DNA of 64,000 bases from NCBI GenBank assembly GCA_025210265.1, contig JAOASD010000004.1, positions 248,001 through 312,000 on the forward strand, written 5' to 3'. The stretch comes from Pelagimonas sp. Its GTDB lineage: Bacteria > Pseudomonadota > Alphaproteobacteria > Rhodobacterales > Rhodobacteraceae. The notes beneath the pieces are model-generated. The model was not told where the DNA came from and ran no database searches. It worked only from the letters and a program-made list of their open reading frames with translations. The position numbers were made by a program, and so were the translations under genes. Of the stretch, positions 35,817-43,161 are shown in pieces; the stretch's first letter is position 1, and every line of letters starts with the position of its first letter.

Positions 35817-36356
35817 ATGAGCCTAGACCCAATCCTGACCGCCGCCCCGGTGGTCCAGATCCATGCTAGCGCCGCGCTTCTGGCGCTGCTGCTGGGGCCC
35901 GTGGCGCTGTATCGGCGCAGGCGCGACCGGCTGCACAAGATCACGGGCTATCTGTGGGTGCTGGCCATGGCGGTCACGGCGCTGTCCTCCTTTGGGATCT
36001 GGAGCTTTGCTTTGATCGGTCCGTTCAGCCCGATCCACCTGCTGGCTGTGCTGGCGCTTTGGTCGCTGTGGCAGGGGATGCGGCAGATCCTGGCGGGTCG
36101 GGTTGCCGCCCATGCCCAGACCATGCACAGCCTGTATTGGCGGGGGCTGATCATCGCCGGGCTGTTCAATTTTATGCCCGGCCGGGTGGTGAACAGACTG
36201 CTGTTTGCGCAGGACGTCTGGCAAGGCTGGATCGTGATCGCGCTGGGTCTGGCGCTGATCCTGTGGGGCGGACTGCGCCGCCGCCGGATGCAGCGCAGAG
36301 GCAGGTCTGGAAAAGAATGCCGCGCAACCCGCCAGCGCGACGCATTTTTCGCTTGA
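35817..36356 (+). CDS. DUF2306-type membrane protein
   Basis: 179 residues with four membrane helices. The segment QIHASAALLALLLGPVALYR followed by RRRDRLHKITGYLWVLAMAV is characteristic of DUF2306 proteins, which have conserved histidines in helix 1 and after the basic loop, and a further H in AAHAQTMHSLYWRGLI. This arrangement recalls cytochrome b561-like heme ligation, but heme binding is inference. ATG 35817 has a GGAG site. Divergent from the LytTR gene. Confidence 0.8.
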   Translation: MSLDPILTAAPVVQIHASAALLALLLGPVALYRRRRDRLHKITGYLWVLAMAVTALSSFGIWSFALIGPFSPIHLLAVLALWSLWQGMRQILAGRVAAHAQTMHSLYWRGLIIAGLFNFMPGRVVNRLLFAQDVWQGWIVIALGLALILWGGLRRRRMQRRGRSGKECRATRQRDAFFA

Positions 36357-36403
36357 GCCCGCGAGCGGCTTGGTCTACTCACCCGCTCACCAAGTCAGGA
36401 TGT

Positions 36404-36490
36404 GCGGTCGTGGCGGAATTGGTAGACGCGCAGCGTTGAGGTCGCTGTGGGGTAACACCCGTGGAGGTTCGAGTCCTCTCGACCGCACCA
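36404..36490 (+). tRNA. tRNA-Leu (anticodon GAG)
   Basis: 87 bases including the encoded CCA. Acceptor strands GCGGTCG and CGACCGC pair fully, the D arm reads GGCGGAATTGGTAGACGC, the anticodon loop is TTGAGGT with GAG in place, a class II long variable arm follows (GTGGGGTAACACCC) and the T arm contains GGTTCGAGTCC. tRNA-Leu genes are frequent integration sites, and the accessory-looking block begins directly downstream. Confidence 0.97.
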
Positions 36491-36825
36491 ACTTTTCCAA
36501 AAATTTTGATACTTTACAGGCGCTTATGATTTTTGCGCTACGGCCAGCCCCATCCGCAGCCCCATTCGTGTGCTTTGATAGGCGCCGGGCCTCGGGCTTT
36601 CCTGCTGGCAGGGAAAGTGGATCTGCCCAGCGCGTTGATGGAGCGCTGCCCTGTTGAGGCACTGACCGCCCGTTATTCGCCGGTAAAAAACGGGCAACTG
36701 GTCAAATTCTCTGACCTTTTTGATTTTAGTCAGGGGCGGAGGGGCTGCGGCAAAGCTCGATCCTTTCCAGCAATGAGGAACGAAAGCGCTCCGCCAACCT
36801 TAGGGTAATCTTAGGGTGTTGGGCC
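36491..36825. other. Gene-free stretch downstream of tRNA-Leu
   Basis: 335 bases with no gene I can support. The first 20 bases are T/A-rich and could end the tRNA transcript. I find no clear repeat of the tRNA 3' end here, so no attachment site can be marked. The stretch has lower GC than the flanking core genes, in line with a remodelled insertion site. Confidence 0.5.
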
Positions 36826-37179
36826 TCACTGACGGGTCATTTTCACAGTTTCCGGGGGTCTGCCCAGAACTTGAACAAGGGCGGTGGCAAGCAAGCCGAT
36901 AAACATGTTTTCGTCGGTCTCGTCCTCAAATCCGATCCTACCGGCGTCCTTAGCGTGGCAGAGGCGATTCAGGCAGGATGCGAAGGCAAGCTTGCGCTCC
37001 TCCTCTGATTTGAATGGCCCGAATTGCTTGGCGTCATGGGCGGCCCGTTCCCGCGCAGTCCTCTGGATCGCCTCAAAGTCCAGTTGCACGCGCCCGAGGG
37101 GAACCTGTGCCGCCTCTGCGATTTCCACAAACGAACACCCGCGCTTGATGACACTGGCAGAGGATGACGTATCGCGCAT
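36826..37179 (-). CDS. Small hypothetical protein at island edge
   Basis: 117 residues from ATG 37179. The sequence has a possible short helix-turn-helix (CSFVEIAEAAQVPLGRVQLD) followed by a charged helical region (ARERAAHDAKQFGPFKSEEE, LAFASCLNRLCHAKDAG). No family is recognised. Its position next to a truncated primase and the tRNA suggests a leftover of an integrated element, possibly a gene of a phage or plasmid. It may or may not be expressed. Confidence 0.4.
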   Translation of the reverse strand: MRDTSSSASVIKRGCSFVEIAEAAQVPLGRVQLDFEAIQRTARERAAHDAKQFGPFKSEEERKLAFASCLNRLCHAKDAGRIGFEDETDENMFIGLLATALVQVLGRPPETVKMTRQ

Positions 37180-37212
37180 CCTCACTTTCCTGATGGCAGA
37201 CAGCCTGTCGGT

Positions 37213-37695
37213 TCATAGCCCCGTCATCGACGATCTGGCGCAGATGCTTGGGACGGATATGTCAGAGCACTGGCAACCCGACGAAACATTCTTCGTGCTG
37301 ATTCGCGACAAGCAGGTTTTGAACACCATGGTGGGCGAATACGCAGGCCAGTCGCGCACCAGAACGTCATTCCAATCCATGCCCTCGGGGGCTGGCATCA
37401 GCTGCACATCCCAGCCCAGCGCGGCGGCGCGGCTTGCCACTTTGTTCGCGGCACTGCGGCCCGGCTGATCGCCATCGGACGCGACAATCAGGCGGCCCGG
37501 GGTCTTGGGCAGATCAATCCCCTGCATCCCCGAAGTGCTGAGAGCGGCCCAAACCGACGCAGGGGCGGGCAGAAGCCCCGACAGAAGGGAAAGGCCGGTC
37601 TCAATACCCTCGCACAGCACAAGGGGCCCTTGCGGCTCGTCTGAGAGCCTGACAGCGCCCCCGGCACAGGGCTGGCCGCCCGCAGTGTTTCGGCC
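37213..37695 (-). pseudogene. Truncated Toprim-domain primase remnant
   Basis: The frame reads AGGAVRLSDEPQGPLVLCEG, then IETGLSLLSGLLPAPASVWA, RLIVASDGDQPGRSAANKVA and PEGMDWNDVLVRDWP. These are the Toprim acidic motifs (E in CEG; DGD) and the usual end of mobile-element primases. The N-terminal primase region is missing: the frame runs, without a start, straight back to the stop codon of the haloperoxidase gene at 37696, in the same frame. The last 40 residues are unlike the family. It is a remnant of a plasmid or phage primase cut at the island junction. Confidence 0.75.
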
Positions 37696-39954
37696 TTAGC
37701 CGTTGTGCCGCGACCACCATTCCTGGAAGGCCGTGCGGGTGCCTCCGACCCCGTCTGGTGTCCAGACCAATGTGGCTGTGTCGTCCTGATCCGCGCTGCC
37801 GCCTGTGCCAACAACCATGACGTAATCCCCATCAAACGAGGTAAAACGCATGGAGACCGGTTCGCGGTAGGTCAGCATCTGTTCCTGCAGGATGGACACG
37901 GCCAGCCGTTCCCCCATGCGCAGCGAGTCAAAATAGTCGCTGTAATAATGCACCCCAGCAAAGTTCCGGCCGATGGCAATATTCGCGGCCAATTTGTCCA
38001 GTTCCTGCTGGATCGTCAGGTTTTCACTGATTTGCTTGAGGGTTGTGTGGGCGCTGTCAGGGTCAGGCAGAACAGCGGTCGGGAACGGCACACGCGCGCG
38101 TTCATCCTCTGTCATGCCTTTCCAGGCGTCATGCGTCACGGTCAGCGGGCTTTCGACACCAAACAGCTCCGCAGGAAAGCGGTTGTGATAGAGATCGCGC
38201 TTTGGCTTTGTGATCCCCAGCGTATCGTAAATGCTGAACCCCCGATCCGGCACGCCCTGATACATTTCAAAAAAGGCTTTTACGATTGTGATACAGGCCC
38301 CGGCGACGGTTGCATGACCTGCCCCATAGGCGGGGTGCATGGGCGACCCTTCGGGAAAGGCCATGGGCAGCAGTGCGTTGAAGTCCTTTGACCCAAGCGG
38401 GCCATGATCCTCTGGCCAGTTGTGGCTGTCCCAAAAGCCCTGGGCGTTTGCATTATGTTCGGCCACGGTTTGCAGGATCCCGTCGGCACCGCCCAGGGCG
38501 GTTGCCATCTGTTGCAGGGCCTTGCTCTGGTGGCCAAGTGCGGTCAGGTTCTCGTCTGTGCCGGTCCAGGCCAGGCTGAGCGCCGCTGCCAGGGCTTCGG
38601 GGCGGGACCGCAGGTGGATATTGTATTTCTGGCGCCGCACCGCCTTCAGGGCGCGGGTCGCGACCTCGCAGACCAAAGACAGAATGTGAGGGTCGCCAAA
38701 TGTGGCAAACGCATTCCGGGTGCCTTTGCCCCCTTCGGGAAGGCCGGTATCGGTGGGCACTTTGGCCCCCAGCAACAGCAGTGTCGCGTTCAGATAGGCC
38801 TGATACAGCGCATCGAAATGCACATAGGTTGCCAGATCGCGCGGCGTGGCGATAAAGCGGGATTCTTCCCCGTTCCGATGCCAGATGTCCAGATCATCCT
38901 TACGATTGGCCCCGTTCTGGACGTCCAGCCAGGTCTGCCATTCGATCATGTGATCCACATGGGCGTCGTGCGGGGTGAACCGCTGCGAAATCGCCTGAAT
39001 CCCGTACCGGATCAGACCGGCGGTGGTGTCGGTGGGGATCGGCCCTGCGCTGCCAGTGGCGGCGAGGTCGTGCATTTCGGGCAGCCCGATTGCCCCGCCC
39101 GGTGCGTCTTTGGGCCCGCCTTGGGTGAGCTGTGTGAAATCGACCTCGCCGGTTTTGCGGGGTTCGCTGCCCAGATAGAGGAATTGCGAAATATAGGGGC
39201 CGGTCTTGGCACCGGGGGTGGAGCCGCGGAACAGGGTGTCCACGCTTAGCGCCGTGTGGTTCTTTAGCCGGGCCAGACGGCGGCGGCCGCCGGGGCTGGT
39301 GTCGTCGGCGGGATCGGTGAAATAGGGCAGGGCGGCCAGATCGGCCGTGATTGTGGTCACTTTGGGATCGCTGGCCCAGTTGGCAAAGGCAATGTCGCGG
39401 ATGACCGCGGCGCAATAGACTTCGGCCATTTCTGCGGTCAGCTCTGGGCTTCCCAGCTCTGGCGCGGGTGCCATGCTCAGCTGATCCGCATCGGCCCCCT
39501 GCAGGTCCAGCGTATGCCCGGCCAGCGGGCTTTCCCAGCCGCGCGGTTTCATATGCGCAGGGCGGCTATAGGCGTGATGCGGCGTGCCGACCGGGTCATA
39601 CAGCGCCGCATTGAATTCTGCGGGTTTGCCCGTCGTATAGGTCGTCGGAAAGGGCGAGGCCGCATAATGTGTGCCATTGGCATCCTGATTGATGGCTTTG
39701 ACCAATCCCTGCAGGTCCGCCTGTTTGACGCGCCCATAGCGGTCATGGGCCAGCCCCTTGGTAAAGGTGGCATGGGCAGCGACCCAGCCGTCATCGTCTG
39801 GTTCGGCACGCAGCGTATCGCTGAGCGTTTCGTTGTCGGGCTGTTGCACGATGGGAACGCGCCGCTTTGCCAGCTGTGTGGCCTCATTGCGTACGCGCTC
39901 TGCCATGGCAGAGCGGGTTTCTGTGTTGGGGATCGGGGTCAGATCAGTTGTCAT
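37696..39954 (-). CDS. Vanadium-dependent haloperoxidase, algal bromoperoxidase type
   Basis: 752 residues from ATG 39954 (AGGAGG site). Vanadate-pocket residues are readable: K443 and R451 (QKYNIHLRSRPEA), G546-H547 (HPAYGAGHATVAG), R663 and H669 (GRNFAGVHYYSDY). The 8-residue K-to-R spacing and PMHPxYGxGHATVAGA match the algal bromoperoxidase group rather than the fungal chloroperoxidases. The serine normally before G-H is alanine here (A545). The enzyme would oxidise halides with hydrogen peroxide. No signal peptide is seen. It lies downstream of a SARP-like regulator gene, with five 11-bp-spaced repeats in its promoter. Confidence 0.9.
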   Translation of the reverse strand: MTTDLTPIPNTETRSAMAERVRNEATQLAKRRVPIVQQPDNETLSDTLRAEPDDDGWVAAHATFTKGLAHDRYGRVKQADLQGLVKAINQDANGTHYAASPFPTTYTTGKPAEFNAALYDPVGTPHHAYSRPAHMKPRGWESPLAGHTLDLQGADADQLSMAPAPELGSPELTAEMAEVYCAAVIRDIAFANWASDPKVTTITADLAALPYFTDPADDTSPGGRRRLARLKNHTALSVDTLFRGSTPGAKTGPYISQFLYLGSEPRKTGEVDFTQLTQGGPKDAPGGAIGLPEMHDLAATGSAGPIPTDTTAGLIRYGIQAISQRFTPHDAHVDHMIEWQTWLDVQNGANRKDDLDIWHRNGEESRFIATPRDLATYVHFDALYQAYLNATLLLLGAKVPTDTGLPEGGKGTRNAFATFGDPHILSLVCEVATRALKAVRRQKYNIHLRSRPEALAAALSLAWTGTDENLTALGHQSKALQQMATALGGADGILQTVAEHNANAQGFWDSHNWPEDHGPLGSKDFNALLPMAFPEGSPMHPAYGAGHATVAGACITIVKAFFEMYQGVPDRGFSIYDTLGITKPKRDLYHNRFPAELFGVESPLTVTHDAWKGMTEDERARVPFPTAVLPDPDSAHTTLKQISENLTIQQELDKLAANIAIGRNFAGVHYYSDYFDSLRMGERLAVSILQEQMLTYREPVSMRFTSFDGDYVMVVGTGGSADQDDTATLVWTPDGVGGTRTAFQEWWSRHNG

Positions 39955-40019
39955 TGTTGTCTTCCTCCTGGTGCAGGCCAGCGCCTTCTGACACTGGCTG
40001 AAGACAGCATCCCACCCAC

Positions 40020-40069
40020 AGGTCATGGCAGGGTCAGGGGCGGGTCAAGCCAGGGTCAGAGCGATGTCA
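40020..40069 (-). promoter_or_regulatory. Five hexamer direct repeats at 11-bp spacing upstream of haloperoxidase
   Basis: AGGTCA at 40020, GGGTCA at 40031, 40042 and 40053, and ATGTCA at 40064 are spaced exactly 11 bp apart. They lie 66-115 bp ahead of the haloperoxidase start. SARP/OmpR-type winged-helix regulators bind direct repeats spaced by one helical turn, and such a regulator is encoded immediately upstream. The regulator link is inference. Confidence 0.65.
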
Positions 40070-40196
40070 GAAGTGAAGGAAAGCCGTGCCGACCCACATC
40101 TTTTGCAAAAGATCCGGTGCGCAAAGCGGGGCCGCACAATAGCCGGCATGGCCCGATCTCAGGGCAATGCGGTGCAGGGCGCTTTGCTGGTGGGGG

Positions 40197-41774
40197 TTAG
40201 CCGATTGTGGAAATGGCGGCGCTGCGCAGAATATCGGAGGGGTATTCAGACATTTCCAACATTTTGCGCACCGAAAAATCCGGTTCGGTCCTGCGCAGCG
40301 TGTCCACCACCCGCGCAAGATTAACCTCGTCTTTTTGATGCGAATACAGCATCGCCAGATAGCGTTGCGAGGCCTTGAAATCCGGTTTCAGCATCGCGGC
40401 GGTTTCCCCCGCGCGGATGGCGTCTTCGACGCGGTTGGCCAGGGTGGCGGCAATGCAGAAATAGGTCTCGACAGCATAGCGATACGGACCATCTCCGGCA
40501 ATTTTGCGCGCATAATCAGCGGATTGAACCGCGGCGTCGATGTCACGCAGATGATACAGCGCGGCAGCCTGAAAGGACCAGGCCAGCGGATTGGCCCGGT
40601 TGATTTCAATCGCGCGGCTGGCCAGATCTCGGCCCGCCATCGGGTTCTGCAGCAGCAGGGTGGTTGTATAAGAGACCAGCGCCAGGGTCATGGAGTTGAA
40701 GGGCTCCAGCTCCAGGGCCCGGCGACACAGGGCTTCGGCCTCATCGCGCAAGGCCTGCGTTTCCACATTGCTTTCTGCTTTGTCAAAGCACAGCGAATAG
40801 GCCAGCCAGGCGCAATGCAGCCCCCGCCCGGTCGCTTCCTGCGCGGTGCGCAGATGGCGGCGGGCAATGGCCATATCCGCGCCTCTGTTGCGAAACAGCA
40901 GACGCACCGCCCCCAATGTCGACCGGTTGAGATAGGCCGCTTCGCTGGACTGACCGTTTTCCGGGGCGATCTCGAACAGGGTGCGGTCGACGCGGTGGTT
41001 GATCGAGCTGTACAGCCCGGTATCCTGAAACAGCGCATCCGGCTGGGCCGCATATGTGGAGGCATGTTGCCACATCAGCACATCATCGCGCACCCGCAGC
41101 ATGGCAAAGCTGGAGCTGACCTTTTCGTCGGTCTGTACCACCGTGTGACGCAGCAGGTAATCCACCCCCTCTTTGGGGGTCAGGTCGGGCATATTGCTAT
41201 CTGCCTCGACCAGCTTTTCGGCGCACCAGTCGGCGATAGATTGGCTATACCCGCCCAGAAACAGATCATGCGACAGATCCTGACCGGGGCTGCTGCGAAA
41301 CAGCAGGCGGGGTTTGTGGCCGTGATCCTGTGTTTTGTGAAAACTCTGGCGGGTGTTGCGCAGCCAGTTTTCGAATTGGGGGTCGCGGACGCGGATGCCT
41401 TCCAGAAACTCTGCCCCGGTGTCGGGGGTGAAATCGGGCTGGTCGATGTCTCGGGTGATGCGGGGGCCGTCCAGCTGGATCAGTCCGTGCCTGGATGTGA
41501 TGATGTCTTTGAAAGGGCCAAGCGCGCGCCGCAGTTCATAAAGTTCGGTTTTCAGGCTGCCAGCGGCCTGTTTGGGCTGACGGTCAGACCACAGCTTGTC
41601 CGCCAGAAAATCCCGCGAGCGTTCAAAATTCGGCGCCATCGCCAACAGCGCCAAAAGCGCCTGACTTTTGGCGCTTTTGTAGGGGGTCAAATCTGTCCCA
41701 TCGGGGGCCTGAACGCTGAGCGTCCCGAAAAGCCGCAGAAACAGCCCCTGGTTTTCAATATGCGCGTTAACCAT
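40197..41774 (-). CDS. SARP-like winged-helix regulator with TPR-type helical repeats
   Basis: 525 residues from ATG 41774; a TTG 33 bp upstream is possible. The N-terminus is an OmpR/SARP-type winged helix (LFLRLFGTLSVQAPDGTDLT, SQALLALLAMAPNFERSRDF, LKTELYELRRAL). The rest is helical with TPR-like pairs in the last 250 residues (AEALCRRALELEPFNSMTLA, LASRAIEINRANPLAWSFQA). This architecture is shared with AfsR/SARP-like and CadC-like regulators, without an ATPase domain. It is flanked by the haloperoxidase and the divergent PAP2-protease operon, both preceded by similar repeat sites, and probably controls both. Confidence 0.82.
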   Translation of the reverse strand: MVNAHIENQGLFLRLFGTLSVQAPDGTDLTPYKSAKSQALLALLAMAPNFERSRDFLADKLWSDRQPKQAAGSLKTELYELRRALGPFKDIITSRHGLIQLDGPRITRDIDQPDFTPDTGAEFLEGIRVRDPQFENWLRNTRQSFHKTQDHGHKPRLLFRSSPGQDLSHDLFLGGYSQSIADWCAEKLVEADSNMPDLTPKEGVDYLLRHTVVQTDEKVSSSFAMLRVRDDVLMWQHASTYAAQPDALFQDTGLYSSINHRVDRTLFEIAPENGQSSEAAYLNRSTLGAVRLLFRNRGADMAIARRHLRTAQEATGRGLHCAWLAYSLCFDKAESNVETQALRDEAEALCRRALELEPFNSMTLALVSYTTTLLLQNPMAGRDLASRAIEINRANPLAWSFQAAALYHLRDIDAAVQSADYARKIAGDGPYRYAVETYFCIAATLANRVEDAIRAGETAAMLKPDFKASQRYLAMLYSHQKDEVNLARVVDTLRRTEPDFSVRKMLEMSEYPSDILRSAAISTIG

Positions 41775-41831
41775 TGTGAAACAGTGTTGCAGAGCAAGGC
41801 AGGTCAATCAATGGGGGGGACTCCCGTCGAT

Positions 41832-41858
41832 TTGACCAAAAGGGTCAAAAATAGGTCA
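41832..41858. promoter_or_regulatory. RGGTCA-type sites in divergent regulator/PAP2 promoter
   Basis: GGGTCA at 41842 and AGGTCA at 41853 are 11 bp apart, the same hexamer and spacing as before the haloperoxidase gene. TTGACC at 41832 forms an inverted repeat with the first. A further AGGTCA is at 41801. Likely sites for the adjoining SARP-like regulator. Confidence 0.5.
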
Positions 41859-41982
41859 ATTACTGACGCTTCTCTGCTGGGTCTCTTGACCGATGCCGGT
41901 CCTCACACTGACTTTATTGCGATGGGATCGGCATTCCATCCAAGACATTTGCAAATATTCATCCGATCCAAAGGGGGAAGAC

Positions 41983-43161
41983 ATGGCACCACAAAACGCG
42001 CAATCCGCAACTATGGCGACGATGGCAACCATGGCCACAATGGCAACGATGGCGACATCCGCAGGGGGCGGTGCGCTGCCCTCGTCGCAATCCATTTCGG
42101 CCGAGGCCGTGTCTGCAGCACAGTCCAATGCGCTTATTTTTTCGCGCGACGGGGTGGTGGACCGGGTCACAGCGCCAGAAATGGCGCGGGGGCATATTCC
42201 TTTTAACAGCCCGAAAAACCTGTCCAAATGGGATTCAGGGGTGCGGATTTCGACCATTCGGCAGGAAATTTTTGACGGGCTGGCGTTTCGAACCCAGTCA
42301 AAGACCGAAATGGCTGTTTTTTGGGACCGAAAAACCAATCGGCCTTTGGTGGCGCTGACGCGCCCCTGTATCGAGGAATTTTATCACCAATTGCCTTTGG
42401 TCCACGCTTATTCCGATCTGCGCCTGGATCGGGCCCCTGAAATCCTGTCTCAGATCGGTGAAATCATGTCGTTCATCGGTCAGCCGCTGTCCCTGCATCC
42501 ACAGCGTCACCGCCGCACCATCGAATTTCTGTTTGCAGCGGTGGGGGCGGTGATTGAACTGCAAAAGCCGATGAAACATGTCATGGCTGTGCGCCGCCCC
42601 TCAGAGCTGTCTCCTCAGGTCCAGCCCATGATCACCACCCCCGCCCATAGTGCCTTTCCTTCTGGTCACACGATGGAGGCCTTTGCCATGGCAGAAGTCC
42701 TGTGGGGCGTGGTCCAGGGCGGCGGATATGACGCCAGCTATCACGATGAAATGCTGAAACATGCCGCGCGTGTGGCGACAAATCGTGTGGTCGCCGGGGT
42801 GCATTATCCGCTGGACAGCCTCGGCGGGGCGGTTCTGGGGCTGCAGCTGGGGAAATGGATTATGGTGCAGGCCAACGGGGCCGGATCCGTTCCCGGCATC
42901 CAGTTCAAAAGCCCCTTTGTCTGCCCCAAGGATCCGCAGCAGAGTGTTGAAGTGAATGGCCCACCGGTGGATTTCTCTCTGCAAGAGCTGCGCGCCGCGC
43001 TGGACGCGCCATCGACCTCTGATGAGGCTCCGAACTACCGCGGTTATGTCACGCCGATCGACAAGGGCGGCAAAGAGACCGTGACAGCTGCCGAGGGCAA
43101 AGGGTTTGCCGGTCTGCAATGGCTGCTTGGCGAGGCCCGCAAAGAATGGAGCGAAGGATGA
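41983..43161 (+). CDS. PAP2-superfamily (vanadium haloperoxidase-related) protein
   Basis: 392 residues from ATG 41983 with a GGGGGA site. The three PAP2/haloperoxidase motifs are complete: K198 to R205-P (KHVMAVRRP), S227-G228-H229 (FPSGHT) and R268-x5-H274-x3-D278 (RVVAGVHYPLD). The pocket can hold phosphate or vanadate, so the protein may be an acid phosphatase or a haloperoxidase. No membrane segments or signal peptide are seen, unlike lipid phosphatases. Near the N-terminus is a five-unit Met-Ala-Thr repeat. The stop overlaps the subtilase start (ATGA), so they are coupled. Confidence 0.88.
   Translation: MAPQNAQSATMATMATMATMATMATSAGGGALPSSQSISAEAVSAAQSNALIFSRDGVVDRVTAPEMARGHIPFNSPKNLSKWDSGVRISTIRQEIFDGLAFRTQSKTEMAVFWDRKTNRPLVALTRPCIEEFYHQLPLVHAYSDLRLDRAPEILSQIGEIMSFIGQPLSLHPQRHRRTIEFLFAAVGAVIELQKPMKHVMAVRRPSELSPQVQPMITTPAHSAFPSGHTMEAFAMAEVLWGVVQGGGYDASYHDEMLKHAARVATNRVVAGVHYPLDSLGGAVLGLQLGKWIMVQANGAGSVPGIQFKSPFVCPKDPQQSVEVNGPPVDFSLQELRAALDAPSTSDEAPNYRGYVTPIDKGGKETVTAAEGKGFAGLQWLLGEARKEWSEG
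42013..42057 (+). repeat. Five 9-bp tandem units encoding Met-Ala-Thr
   Basis: ATGGCnACn is repeated five times in frame (units at 42013, 42022, 42031, 42040, 42049), giving residues 11-25 of the PAP2 protein. Each unit contains an ATG, so slippage would change the length of the N-terminus without shifting frame. Confidence 0.85.

Noticed and set aside
36491-37700. A complete integrative element with integrase and attachment sites
   Set aside because: No integrase or transposase is present and no copy of the tRNA 3' end was found, so only remnants can be claimed.
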